51,862 nucleotides of DNA from Candidatus Aminicenantes bacterium UBA647 (GCA_002299555.1 DBOL01000038.1:1-51862); one strand, 5' to 3'; counted from the stretch's first letter, positions 33,648 to 42,335 are shown. Numbers and translations are program-made. Notes: a model not told the origin generated them from the sequence alone.

Positions 33648-34580
33648 CTACTCATTCTCCTCAATATATCTTTCACTATCAAGAGCAGCCTGGCATCCAC
33701 TCCCGGCGGCAGTGATCGCCTGCCTGTATGAGGAATCCTGAACATCTCCACATGCAAAAACACCTGGAATATTAGTATGGGTGGCCTTATTCTTATCTGA
33801 AGATGTGATTATGTATCCCTTTTTATCTGTATCCAACTGATCCTTAAATAATTTTGTGCTTGGAGTATGCCCGATAGCTACAAATATTCCATCGAGGTCA
33901 ACATCTCTTTTCTCTCCGGTTTTAGTATCTTTTAGTCTTATTCCCGACACCCTCTCATCCCCGAGCATTTCAACCGGAACTGCATTAAGTATGAACTCGA
34001 CCTTCGGATTATTCTCTGCTTTTTCTACCATTATTTTTGATGCACGGAACTCATCCCGCCTGTGGATTATATAAACTTTTTCTGCAAATTTTGTAAGGAA
34101 AGTGCCTTCCTCCATCGCACTGTCCCCCCCGCCTATTACACAAACAACTTTATCTTTGAAGAAGAAACCATCACAAGTTGCACAGGCACTGACCCCTCTT
34201 CCCATTAACCTGGTTTCACTCTCAAGCCCCAGAAGATTTGCTGTCGCACCGGTTGCAACTATTACTGCCTTTGCTTCATACCTGTTTTCATCTTCCCATA
34301 CTATTTTTCTGTCTCCGGAAAGTTCTACTTTTGTAACATCTGCGGTCAGGAACTCAGTCCCGAATTTTTCAGCCTGAGCTCTCAATTCTGTGATCAGATC
34401 CGGCCCGGTTATCCCCTCTTTAAAACCCGGAAAATTCTCCACTTCAGTTGTGATCATAAGTTGTCCTCCGGCACCATACCCCTCAATCACAAGTGGTTTA
34501 AGGTTTGCCCTTGCTGCATATATGGCTGCTGTCAACCCTGCCGGGCCTGAGCCGATTATTATAACATCTCTCTTTTCCAT
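33648..34580 (-). CDS. trxB: thioredoxin reductase
   Basis: 310 aa. FAD motif IIGSGPAGLTAAIYAARA at residues 8-25, redox-active C133-A-T-C136 within GVSACATCDGFFF, NADPH motif CVIGGGDSAMEEGTFLT and HRRDEFRAS, plus a second FAD-binding GVFACGDVQDSSYRQAITAAGSGCQAA. It transfers electrons from NADPH to thioredoxin. The HRRxxFRAS motif indicates NADPH specificity. AAAGGAG is 7 nt before the ATG, and a well-formed promoter lies upstream. It is monocistronic or follows the methyltransferase gene on the same strand, separated by about 115 bp. Confidence 0.96.
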   Translation of the reverse strand: MEKRDVIIIGSGPAGLTAAIYAARANLKPLVIEGYGAGGQLMITTEVENFPGFKEGITGPDLITELRAQAEKFGTEFLTADVTKVELSGDRKIVWEDENRYEAKAVIVATGATANLLGLESETRLMGRGVSACATCDGFFFKDKVVCVIGGGDSAMEEGTFLTKFAEKVYIIHRRDEFRASKIMVEKAENNPKVEFILNAVPVEMLGDERVSGIRLKDTKTGEKRDVDLDGIFVAIGHTPSTKLFKDQLDTDKKGYIITSSDKNKATHTNIPGVFACGDVQDSSYRQAITAAGSGCQAALDSERYIEENE

Positions 34581-34594
34581 TTCATTTCTCCTTT

Positions 34595-34610
34595 GTTGTT
34601 TTGAACAACA
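34595..34610. promoter_or_regulatory. short palindrome in the trxB leader
   Basis: GTTGTT (34595-34600) and AACAAC (34604-34609) form an inverted repeat about 6 bp upstream of the AAAGGAG site. It could be an operator or could fold over the ribosome-binding site. Confidence 0.35.
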
Positions 34611-34647
34611 TTATTTAGAACAATATATTTTAAAATCTTGCTATATG

Positions 34648-34676
34648 ATTTTATTCAAGCATGCTGTAAAAGTCAA
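34648..34676 (-). promoter_or_regulatory. trxB promoter
   Basis: On the minus strand TTGACT (34671-34676), 17-bp spacer, TAAAAT (34648-34653). It lies between the methyltransferase stop and the trxB start. Confidence 0.7.
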
Positions 34677-34695
34677 TTTTGATAAATTTCTAACG

Positions 34696-35562
34696 TTATA
34701 ACTTTTGTTGTTTTTTACCTGCAACAAAAGTTACAAATGCAGTTAACAATTCTTCTTCCGAATAATCACAAAGTTCCTGCCGAATCTTTTCTGACAGAAA
34801 CAATACTCCCTCTTTCCTATCCATGAATTCTTTCTTAAAATATGTCCTTTTTCTGAATTCCTCCCGGTATTGCTCAGGCCTTAAACCATTAAGTCCATAA
34901 TCCATTATCTTTCTGTACTTTTCACTCCCACCCCTTAGATGGAACCAGGGTGGAATATCTGTCGGAGAAGAAATGTCCGGAAAGAACCAGGAAGGGTGAT
35001 GTCCACCAGACAAACTTGGGAATGAATGTATGGTTATATAAATTATTCCGTCAGTTTTTATTATCCTTGAACATTCATCAAGCACACCCGCTATATCGGT
35101 AATATGTTCAAACGCACAATAAGAAAAAATAACATCAAAACTATCATCCGGATAGGGAGTATTTTCAGCATTTGCTCTGATGAACTTAATTCTACCCGGA
35201 CCTTTTTTCTCAGGATCCAGTATCTTCCTCTCCGAACTGAGAAAAACTATATCCCTAAAGAAGGTTTTGAGTGCTACCCTTAATCCGTTATACCATAAAA
35301 TCCCGGGATATTTTTTAAAACCCTGATCGACATATTGTGGATCAAGAGCTGTTATATCACACCCTTCCATACTCATCAGGTAAGAGAGCGGGTAGTTTTT
35401 TCCGGAACCAATATCAAGGACCTTCAGCTCTTTCAATACTATCTTTTTTAATTCTGATATTCTATCAATAAACAACCGGTAAAATTGTAGATACATCTTG
35501 GCAATATCATCATTGTGCCTTTTCCTGAATCTGTAAAGTTTAAAAAATTCTTTTAACATCAT
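34696..35562 (-). CDS. class I SAM-dependent methyltransferase
   Basis: 288 aa. The SAM-binding motif I reads VLDIGSGKNYPLSYLMS, followed by DITALDPQYV (the acidic ribose residue) and motif IV NTPYPDDSFDVIFSYCAFEHITDIAGVLDECSRIIKTDGIIYITIHSF. This is a COG2226-like fold. A HLRGGSEKYRKIMDYGLNGLRPEQYREEF C-terminus may recognise the substrate. The target is unknown; small-molecule or sugar methylation is likely given the lone gene. Two ATGs (35562, 35559) lie 3 and 6 nt after GGAG. Separated from trxB by the trxB promoter. Confidence 0.83.
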   Translation of the reverse strand: MMLKEFFKLYRFRKRHNDDIAKMYLQFYRLFIDRISELKKIVLKELKVLDIGSGKNYPLSYLMSMEGCDITALDPQYVDQGFKKYPGILWYNGLRVALKTFFRDIVFLSSERKILDPEKKGPGRIKFIRANAENTPYPDDSFDVIFSYCAFEHITDIAGVLDECSRIIKTDGIIYITIHSFPSLSGGHHPSWFFPDISSPTDIPPWFHLRGGSEKYRKIMDYGLNGLRPEQYREEFRKRTYFKKEFMDRKEGVLFLSEKIRQELCDYSEEELLTAFVTFVAGKKQQKL

Positions 35563-35650
35563 TTACTCCACTGAATCCCCCCTGAGAAAAGTTATACATT
35601 TGATTTAGATTCATTATATAAATTAAAAAAAAAATTTCAATTTACTTAAA

Positions 35651-35725
35651 GAGGGACGGTGCTTTGGAATTTGAAAACTCTATTTAATCTATCTGCAATC
35701 ATATTCCAAAAAAGTGCCTGTCCCC
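35651..35725. repeat. GGGACGG/GGGGACAGG imperfect inverted repeat
   Basis: A left arm GAGGGACGGTGCTTTGG (35651 onward) faces a right arm CCAAAAAAGTGCCTGTCCCC (35706-35725), with about 35 nt between. The arms share GGGAC-GG and TTTGGAAT in inverted order, with gaps. It lies upstream of the exported flavin-fold gene. It is a member of the same repeat family as near 13-15 kb and 42.3 kb. Confidence 0.6.
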
Positions 35726-35772
35726 TTTTGAAAAATTCCCCCTGTTTATATATTATGTACCCAGGAGAAATC

Positions 35773-36303
35773 ATGAGAAAAACATTTTCAATCGGAATGG
35801 TACTCGCTCTTTTCTTTTTAAGCGGACTTAATCCTGAATCCGCACACCAGACCTGCGTAAAGGATAAATTAATTTTAAATGCTTCCATGGATATTATTAA
35901 ATCCTCTAAATATTGCGTCCTGATCTCCAAAGGATCAGATGGCTATCCTAATGCCAGGATGATGGACCCTTTTCCACCTGATAGAGAATGGGTAATTTGG
36001 ATGGGCACTAATTCAAAAAGCAGAAAAGTTGCTGAGATAAGAAAAAACAATAAAATTTCCATTTATTACGAATCAAAAGGTGGTGACGGATATCTAAATT
36101 TGAAAGGGGAAGGATTTATTATCAATGATCAGGGAAAGAAACAAAAATATTTCAAAAAAGAGTGGGTGGAGTTTTATCCTGGAAAAAGAGAGAATTTCAT
36201 TCTCATCAAATTTGTTCCCAGGAAACTTGAAATTGTAAGTTACAAAAATGGTTTACTTGGAGACAAGGTTACATGGGAAGCTCCATCAGTGATACTTAAG
36301 TGA
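35773..36303 (+). CDS. exported pyridoxamine 5'-phosphate oxidase-fold (split-barrel flavin) protein
   Basis: 176 aa from the ATG at 35773, chosen because AGGAG lies 5 nt before it; an earlier in-frame start at 35659 would place the repeat inside the gene. A signal peptide (FSIGMVLALFFLSGLNPESAH) precedes the split-barrel domain: SSKYCVLISKGSDGYPNARMMDPF, VIWMGTNSKSRKVAEIRKNNKISIYYESKGGDGYLNLKGEGFI, EFYPGKRENFILIKFVPRKLEIV. This resembles the general-stress-protein 26 family, which normally binds FMN in the cytosol. Export is unusual for it. A periplasmic flavin, F420 or haem role is possible but unproven. Confidence 0.75.
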   Translation: MRKTFSIGMVLALFFLSGLNPESAHQTCVKDKLILNASMDIIKSSKYCVLISKGSDGYPNARMMDPFPPDREWVIWMGTNSKSRKVAEIRKNNKISIYYESKGGDGYLNLKGEGFIINDQGKKQKYFKKEWVEFYPGKRENFILIKFVPRKLEIVSYKNGLLGDKVTWEAPSVILK

Positions 36304-36336
36304 GAATAGGGATTAGTGAAATAGAAAATACAAGGA

Positions 36337-36364
36337 TTGTCATTAACTCAAGGGTTGGTATAAT
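36337..36364 (+). promoter_or_regulatory. SDR promoter, predicted leaderless start
   Basis: TTGTCA (36337-36342), 16 bp, TATAAT (36359-36364), then 6 nt to the ATG at 36371. No Shine-Dalgarno can fit in such a transcript. Confidence 0.65.
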
Positions 36365-36370
36365 TTAACA

Positions 36371-37168
36371 ATGAGAAAACTTGATTTTAAAAATAAATGG
36401 ATCGTAGTGACCGGGGCATCCTCTGGTCTCGGTAAAGCTCTTGCAATCAAACTTGCTTCAAAAGAAGGAGCCAACCTTATTATCACTGCCCGAAGAAAAG
36501 AGAGACTTGATTCACTTAAGTCCAGGATCGAGAATGAATTTAGCAGAGAGGTCATTGTTGTCGAGTCTGATCTTTCCAATCCCGACAGTGTTGAAAACCT
36601 TTTCAGGGTGAGTACAAGTGAAAAAGAAATTTTTGGAATAATTAACAATGCAGGTATGACAGATTTTAATCCGGCCGACATCAAAGATTATGAAAAGTAT
36701 GAAAAAATAATAGAAGTAAATCTGAAATCATTGATGAGGCTAAGCCTTATGTTCCTTGATTATTTCAAAGAAAAAGGTGAAGGTGCGATCCTCAATATTA
36801 CAAGTATGGGAGCTTTTTTCCCACTTGTATATCAGGGAGCCTACACTGCCAGCAAACATGGTGCACAAGTCTTTACAGAAATACTTAGCAAAGAGAATAG
36901 CGAAAAAAATATTACAATATCATCATTTGCACCGGGCGGAATAGCCACAGAGATGCTTTCAAATTCGGGACTGGACAAACTCAGAGGATCAGATGATTTT
37001 TTCAATTGGAGTGCTGAAAAAGTTGCTGAAAAAGCGATCACTGCATTTAAAAAGAAAAAACTTCTCAGCGTCCCCGGATTAGTTTATAAACTGGGGCTTA
37101 TATTAAAACGGATCCTGCCGAGAAAAACACTCCTCTATTTCCTGGAGAAAAGCTATAGAAAGAAATAG
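36371..37168 (+). CDS. short-chain dehydrogenase/reductase
   Basis: 265 aa. Classical SDR: cofactor motif VTGASSGLGKALAIKLA (residues about 14-30, TGxxxGxG), the NNAG motif in IFGIINNAGMTDFN, and the catalytic S-Y-K as ITSMGAFFP and Y-x-x-x-K in YQGAYTASKHGAQVF. The arginine in ITARRKERLD suggests NADPH. The C-terminal VYKLGLILKRILPRKTLLYFL is hydrophobic and may touch the membrane. Substrate unknown; the fold spans many short acyl or sugar reductases. It ends 2 bp before the convergent fusA stop. Confidence 0.88.
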   Translation: MRKLDFKNKWIVVTGASSGLGKALAIKLASKEGANLIITARRKERLDSLKSRIENEFSREVIVVESDLSNPDSVENLFRVSTSEKEIFGIINNAGMTDFNPADIKDYEKYEKIIEVNLKSLMRLSLMFLDYFKEKGEGAILNITSMGAFFPLVYQGAYTASKHGAQVFTEILSKENSEKNITISSFAPGGIATEMLSNSGLDKLRGSDDFFNWSAEKVAEKAITAFKKKKLLSVPGLVYKLGLILKRILPRKTLLYFLEKSYRKK

Positions 37169-37170
37169 TT

Positions 37171-39246
37171 CTATTTATCCTGCTCTTTATATTCTTTTAT
37201 TATATCTTCTGCAATTGATGCCGGAAGCTGACCATATTTCAGGAATTCTATCGAATAGTTAGCCCTTCCACTTGAGATCGTCCTTAAGGCTGATGCATAA
37301 CCGAACATCTCCCTGAGAGGTACTATACCATTCAGTTTCTGAGATCCCTTTCTGTGTCTTCTCATATTATCTATGTGTCCGCGCCTTCTGTTCACATCAC
37401 CAATGACGTCACCCATATAATCATCAGGAGTGTTTATCTCGATCTTCATTATCGGTTCGAGAAGTTTTGGAGAAGCTTTAGAAATAATACTTCTCAATGC
37501 TTGTTCAGTACAACTTCTGAATGCCATTTCACTCGAGTCCACCGCATGAAAACTTCCATCGATAAGAGTGAACTTAATATCAACCATCGGGTGCCCCGCC
37601 AGAAGCCCCTTTTTCATTGTGCTTTCAAATCCTTTTCTTACAGCAGGAATATATTCCTTGGGGATCTTACCCCCCTTTATCGTATCAACAAACTCAAGGC
37701 CTTTTCCAGAATTGGACTCAATCCTGAAATCAATGTGGGCATACTGACCATGGCCACCTGACTGCTTTTTATATTTATATTCATGACGAACCTCTGCTGA
37801 TATGGTTTCTCTGAAAGCAACCGCCGGCTCTCCTACTTCAACATCAACCTTATGCTCATTCTTAAGTCTGTCCACTATTACTTCAAGATGCAATTCTCCC
37901 ATTCCCGATATAACCGTCTCTTCAGTCTCACTATCATAGTTAACCTTGAATGATGGATCTTCAAGTGACATCTTATTCAGAGCCAGTCCCAGCTTATCTC
38001 TATCCTTGACATTCTGAGGATTTATCTTAAGATCAACTACCGTCTCTGGATAATGAATATTCTCAAGAAGTATAGGACACTCTTCATCACAAATAGTATC
38101 TCCGGTTGTAGTATATTTCGTTCCTATCAACGCACCGATATCTCCGGCTCTGATCTCACTCATATCTTCTCTGCTGCTAGCATGGATCCTCATGATCCTA
38201 CTGATCCTCTCTTTTCTATCTTTAGTAGAATTGTAAATATAACTTCCAGCTTTTAGCTCACCGGAATAAACTCTGACAAAAGTTTGTTGTCCTACAAAGT
38301 TATCATTTATGATTTTAAAAGCAAGTGCTGAGAACGGCCTTTTCCAGGAGGGTTTCCTCGAAAGTGTTTTTTCAGTATCATCCTTATCGTAACCTAGGAC
38401 AATGCCCCTGTCTATTGGAGAAGGCAGATAATCAACAACTGCGTCCAGGAGAAGCCTTACCCCTTTATTTTTAAATGCTGCACCACAGAAAACAGGAGTG
38501 ATAAGAAGTTTTAAAACAGCTTCTCTGGTAGCGGATATAATATCTTCAGGAGAAATCGCCTCTCCTTCCAGATATTTTTCCATCAGAGCATCATTAAAAT
38601 CCGCTAATTTCTCAATAATAGCATCCCTCGATTTTTCAGCCTGCACTTTAAGATCTTCAGGAACTTCACCGATCACCTGCTCCAATCCATTGTAAGTAAT
38701 AGCCTTCATTGATATCAGGTCAACAACTCCCTGAAAGTCTTCTTCTTTACCTATCGGGATCTGAAAGGGGATGGCATTTGCACCCAGCATATCATTCATC
38801 ATATCAATTGTCTGAAGCAGATCAGACCCCTGGCGATCCATTTTATTTATGAATGCAATCCTTGGGACTTTATATCTGTCTGCCTGATGCCAAACAGTTT
38901 CACTCTGGGGCTCAACACCACCAACAGCACAAAATACCATAACAATACCATCCAGAATCCTAAGAGATCTTTCGACTTCCAGAGTAAAGTCTATATGTCC
39001 CGGTGTATCGATCACATTGATCTTATGATCTTTCCAGCTTGCTGTAATTGCCGCAGAAGTTATAGTTATCCCTCTCTCCTGCTCCTGTTTCATGAAGTCC
39101 ATTACAGCCTGCCCGTCATGAACTTCCCCTATCTTATGAGTAAGTCCTGTAAAAAAAAGAATCCTTTCGCTTGTAGTGGTTTTGCCGGCATCAATGTGAG
39201 CCACAATACCAATATTTCTAATTTTTCTAATTACTGCATCTTCCAT
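37171..39246 (-). CDS. fusA: translation elongation factor G
   Basis: 691 aa. P-loop NIGIVAHIDAGKTTTSERILF at residues 12-33, switch II DTPGHIDFTLEVERSLR, G4 NKMD in AFINKMDRQGSD, domain II (FSALAFKIINDNFVGQQTFVRVYSG), domain III-V with SGMGELHLEVIVDRLKNEH and GDVIGDVNRRRGHI. It moves tRNA-mRNA during translocation. The switch I T-S-A-A-I-T-A-S-W differs from the common T-S-A-A-T-T-x-x-W. It stands apart from any rpsL/rpsG/tuf genes, so it may be one of two EF-G copies, as in bacteria with spdEFG types. Convergent with the SDR. Confidence 0.95.
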   Translation of the reverse strand: MEDAVIRKIRNIGIVAHIDAGKTTTSERILFFTGLTHKIGEVHDGQAVMDFMKQEQERGITITSAAITASWKDHKINVIDTPGHIDFTLEVERSLRILDGIVMVFCAVGGVEPQSETVWHQADRYKVPRIAFINKMDRQGSDLLQTIDMMNDMLGANAIPFQIPIGKEEDFQGVVDLISMKAITYNGLEQVIGEVPEDLKVQAEKSRDAIIEKLADFNDALMEKYLEGEAISPEDIISATREAVLKLLITPVFCGAAFKNKGVRLLLDAVVDYLPSPIDRGIVLGYDKDDTEKTLSRKPSWKRPFSALAFKIINDNFVGQQTFVRVYSGELKAGSYIYNSTKDRKERISRIMRIHASSREDMSEIRAGDIGALIGTKYTTTGDTICDEECPILLENIHYPETVVDLKINPQNVKDRDKLGLALNKMSLEDPSFKVNYDSETEETVISGMGELHLEVIVDRLKNEHKVDVEVGEPAVAFRETISAEVRHEYKYKKQSGGHGQYAHIDFRIESNSGKGLEFVDTIKGGKIPKEYIPAVRKGFESTMKKGLLAGHPMVDIKFTLIDGSFHAVDSSEMAFRSCTEQALRSIISKASPKLLEPIMKIEINTPDDYMGDVIGDVNRRRGHIDNMRRHRKGSQKLNGIVPLREMFGYASALRTISSGRANYSIEFLKYGQLPASIAEDIIKEYKEQDK

Positions 39247-39368
39247 TTTCTTCCCTATGTATAATCATACTATTATCCAGATATCTTTAAGATTTCCCTA
39301 ATAATTGATTAAGTTAATTTGGTAGAAAGAATTATATCATAAATGGCTGGATCGGGGAAGAGATGAGG

Positions 39369-40133
39369 TTACTTTTTCTTTTTTCCAAAGATAGACGGAA
39401 GTGCTTTTTTTATCCTATCCTGAACTTCTCCGATTATATCTTTTTTGTCCGGCCCGGCGATCTCCAAAAGCCTTCTTTTGGCAAGAGCATGTGAAGGATC
39501 CAGCTCAAGCGCCTTGCGAAAATAACCCTCAGATCTTTTCAAAAGTCTTTCATGGTAGAATAAAAGTCCCAGAGCCGCATAAGGTTCCGCATTCCAGGAT
39601 TCGAGTGCAACAGCTTTTAGAAGATTCTGCTCCGACTTCCTCCTCAACTCAGGAAAACCAGTCTGGATCATACCTGCAAGTAGATAAGCATCCGCTTTAG
39701 GATCTATGGCAATGGATTGTTCCAGAAGAGAAATAGCCGGGAGAAACTTTTGCCTCTGATAAAGAGTCTTGCCTTTCCTATACAGATTTCTTGCCTTTTC
39801 GATCGGATCCTCTTCCTCGGGAATCTCTGATTTCTCTCTGAAACCATTTTTCTCATATTCGGCCCTTTTATTATAATCTGCAATGATATTATACGCCTGC
39901 CTGCCTCTATTCAGAATATACGCGAACCTCTCCTTTATATCCGGGTCAGAGATCTGGGAATCACTCCCGGGTGGAAATTCATGAAGGAAGTTCTGGAATT
40001 TATCTTCAATCTCTTTTTGGGTCGCAGTTTTTGAAATTCCCAGGTATTCAAAATGATCAAGTTCTCTATCTTTCACTTCATAATAAAAAGTATTAACACT
40101 GGCAACAATCCTCTTGATCTCTTCTTTATCCAT
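39369..40133 (-). CDS. J-like domain / TPR protein lacking HPD
   Basis: 254 aa. The N-terminal segment (about residues 27-95) has J-domain layout: FEYLGISKTATQKEIEDKFQNFLHEFPPGSD then RFAYILNRGRQAYNIIADYNKRAEYEK, ending in the usual R-x-x-Y-D/E. But the HPD needed to activate DnaK is replaced by HEFPPGSD. Three TPR repeats follow: RNLYRKGKTLYQRQKFLPAISLLEQSIAIDP, then NLLKAVALESWNAEPYAALGLLFYHER, and RSEGYFRKALELDPSHALAKRRLLEI. The tail KKALPSIFGKKKK is basic. It is therefore probably a scaffold that does not stimulate DnaK. AAGGAG precedes the ATG. Confidence 0.75.
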   Translation of the reverse strand: MDKEEIKRIVASVNTFYYEVKDRELDHFEYLGISKTATQKEIEDKFQNFLHEFPPGSDSQISDPDIKERFAYILNRGRQAYNIIADYNKRAEYEKNGFREKSEIPEEEDPIEKARNLYRKGKTLYQRQKFLPAISLLEQSIAIDPKADAYLLAGMIQTGFPELRRKSEQNLLKAVALESWNAEPYAALGLLFYHERLLKRSEGYFRKALELDPSHALAKRRLLEIAGPDKKDIIGEVQDRIKKALPSIFGKKKK

Positions 40134-40198
40134 GAAAACTCCTTTTTAATATTTTAACAGGAAGAGATAAATATATATATATCAGGAAAAATTTTTAT

Positions 40199-41017
40199 TC
40201 AGAATATACCTACAACCCTTGTAAGAAGAGAGATAAAATCTTCTTTGACACTGTCTGCAGTTTCTGTAACCTCTTTATGATCAAGCGGCTGATCTGTAAT
40301 CCCTGCAGCAAAGTTGGTAATACATGAAATCCCGGCAACATCCATCCCCATATGTTTAGCTGCAATACTTTCAGGAACAGTTGACATGCCAACACTATCA
40401 GCACCGATGGTCTTCAGCATTCTTATCTCAGCAGGAGTTTCATACGAAGGACCTCTCAATCCTGCATACACTCCTGATTTAATGGAAATACTCATTGATC
40501 TTGCAGTTGAGATAATCTTTTCGGACATAACACTATCATAAATTGTACTCATATCTGGGAAACGAGGCCCCATCCTCTCGTCATTATCTCCTGAAAGAGG
40601 GTTTTCACCCATCAGATTTATATGATCATTTATTACCATCAGGTCTCCGGGAGCAAAAGCTGCATTGATCCCCCCGGCAGCATTAGTTATCAGCAAATTG
40701 TTTATCCCCAACAAACACAATACTCTCACCGGGAAAACAATATCTCTGATATCATGGCCTTCATAAAAATGGTATCTCCCCTGAAGTACTGCAACAGGCT
40801 TTCCGGAAACTATACCGGCAACCAGATTCCCCGCATGCCCCTTTACCCTGACCTTTTTAAAATGAGGGATCTCTTCATATGGGATTGTAACGCTATCATC
40901 AACACAATCAGCGAAATCACCAAGTCCTGATCCAAGAATTATTCCTGTTAGCGGAGTTATTTTGAGCCTGCTCTTTATGAATTCAGCCGCTTCTTCCATA
41001 TTTGCATAAACATCCAT
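40199..41017 (-). CDS. punA: purine nucleoside phosphorylase
   Basis: 272 aa of the trimeric (PNP-I/PunA) class. Phosphate site ILGSGLGDFAD and VKGHAGNLVAG, then VLQGRYHFYEGH, ribose and base-site ITNAAGGIN, GLRGPSYETPAEIRMLKTIGADSVGMSTVPE and the base-selecting NF in CITNFAAGI. An Asn here indicates 6-oxopurines (guanosine, inosine). It splits nucleosides with phosphate to base and ribose-1-P, which the upstream deoB then isomerises. The two genes are 23 bp apart from the deoB stop, on the same strand, so they are cotranscribed. GAGG is 7 nt before the ATG. Confidence 0.95.
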   Translation of the reverse strand: MDVYANMEEAAEFIKSRLKITPLTGIILGSGLGDFADCVDDSVTIPYEEIPHFKKVRVKGHAGNLVAGIVSGKPVAVLQGRYHFYEGHDIRDIVFPVRVLCLLGINNLLITNAAGGINAAFAPGDLMVINDHINLMGENPLSGDNDERMGPRFPDMSTIYDSVMSEKIISTARSMSISIKSGVYAGLRGPSYETPAEIRMLKTIGADSVGMSTVPESIAAKHMGMDVAGISCITNFAAGITDQPLDHKEVTETADSVKEDFISLLTRVVGIF

Positions 41018-41040
41018 AATATCTCCTCTACAATATACTT

Positions 41041-42198
41041 TTATATAAAACTCTTCCCAGGGAAACCCGGATTATTGATCCCGAGGTGAAATAGCACAGA
41101 AACACCTATATCCGAAAAAGTATCCCTTATACCAAGATCTTCGGGAGAGATCTTTTTACCATAAACAAGTAACGGGACAAATTCTCTTGTGTGATCAGTG
41201 CCTTTAAAGGTTGGATCACAACCATGATCTGCTGTTATCAAAAGGATATCGTCCTGCTCCAATAAACACAAAAAATCTCCCAGCATTTTGTCGAATTCTT
41301 CAAGAGATAAAGCATATCCATCAGGATTACGCCTGTGTCCGTAGAGCATGTCAAAATCAACCAGATTTACAAAGATCAGCCCTTTTTTAGTTATTGACAT
41401 TTCTTTCGTAAGAACATCCATTCCTTCCTTGTTGCTTATTGTATGGATCGCTCTGCCAACCCCTCTCCTTGCATATATATCTTCTATCTTGCCTATCCCC
41501 GACACAACTATCCCGGTTTTCTCAATAACATCAAGAATTGTATCTACCGGGGGAAGCATCGGATAGTCTCTCCTGTTAGTAGAACGCTTGAAAGATCCTT
41601 CACTGCCGACAAACGGTCGGGCTATTACTCTGCCGATTTTATACTTATCACACATTTTTCTTGCCTGAATACAATACTCGTAGAGTTTGTCCAGAGGGAT
41701 CGTATCATCATGTGCCGCTATCTGAAAAACAGAATCGCCGGAGGTATAAATTATCGGAAAACCTGTCCTCATGTGTTCAGCCCCGAGTTGCTCTATGATC
41801 TCTGTACCCGAGGCTGCAATATTTCCAAGTATCCCACTAACGCCTGTCCTTTCTTTGAACTCATCAATAATTTCTTCCGGGAAACCATCCGGATAGAGAG
41901 GGAAGGGTTCCTCACTGATAAGGCCCATCATCTCCCAATGGCCTGTCATGGTATCCTTACCTTTTGATGCTTCCCTGATCTTTCCGTATTTCCCGGCAGG
42001 GTCACTGACAGGGTCAACACCTTTGATATCAATAATATTGCCCAGTCCAAGTTTTTTTAAATTCGGCAGGTAAAGTCCTCCAACATTTTCTGCAGTATTA
42101 GCAAGAGTATTTGCACCGACATCACCAAATTCTGCAGCATCATCCATATAACCAACTCCGACACTGTCCAATACAATTATTATTACTCTCTTCCCCAT
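41041..42198 (-). CDS. deoB: phosphopentomutase
   Basis: 385 aa from the ATG at 42198, giving the usual N-terminus MGKRVIIIVLDSVGVGYMDDA; the frame reaches a TTG at 42237, with AAAGGAGGG inside it that is too far from 42198. The alkaline-phosphatase-superfamily metal sites are DS (residues 11-12), TMTGHWEMMG (the phosphothreonine nucleophile is the Thr here), AAHDDTIP and LLITADHGCDPTFKGTDHTRE. The cap domain is in between. It converts ribose-1-P or deoxyribose-1-P to the 5-phosphate, feeding the pentose pathway. It is the first gene of the deoB-punA pair. Confidence 0.95.
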   Translation of the reverse strand: MGKRVIIIVLDSVGVGYMDDAAEFGDVGANTLANTAENVGGLYLPNLKKLGLGNIIDIKGVDPVSDPAGKYGKIREASKGKDTMTGHWEMMGLISEEPFPLYPDGFPEEIIDEFKERTGVSGILGNIAASGTEIIEQLGAEHMRTGFPIIYTSGDSVFQIAAHDDTIPLDKLYEYCIQARKMCDKYKIGRVIARPFVGSEGSFKRSTNRRDYPMLPPVDTILDVIEKTGIVVSGIGKIEDIYARRGVGRAIHTISNKEGMDVLTKEMSITKKGLIFVNLVDFDMLYGHRRNPDGYALSLEEFDKMLGDFLCLLEQDDILLITADHGCDPTFKGTDHTREFVPLLVYGKKISPEDLGIRDTFSDIGVSVLFHLGINNPGFPGKSFI

Positions 42199-42249
42199 TA
42201 TCTCAAAAAAATTATCACACCCTCCTTTTAAAGTCAAAAATGTAACACT

Positions 42250-42313
42250 TTGGGGACGGTTCCTTTTTTGTTAACAAAACTATTCTTGTTAACAAAAAAG
42301 GAACCGTCCCCAA
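42250..42313. repeat. perfect 28-bp inverted repeat with GGGGACGG core
   Basis: Two 28-bp arms (42250-42277 and 42286-42313) are exact reverse complements around an 8-nt loop. Each arm contains TTGGGGACGGTTCC, a run of six Ts and GTTAAC. It sits in the region between the divergent deoB and porin genes, so it is not a simple terminator. A third GTTAAC follows at about 42318. Confidence 0.85.
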
Positions 42314-42335
42314 TATGTTAACAAAGTTACTAAAA

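Noticed and set aside
35659..35772. Longer start for the exported flavin-fold protein
   Set aside because: It would translate through the GGGGAC repeat and hide the signal peptide; AGGAG sits before the ATG at 35773.
42250..42313. 28-bp hairpin as intrinsic terminator
   Set aside because: It lies between two divergent genes, where no transcript should end, and the T-run is inside the stem, not after it.
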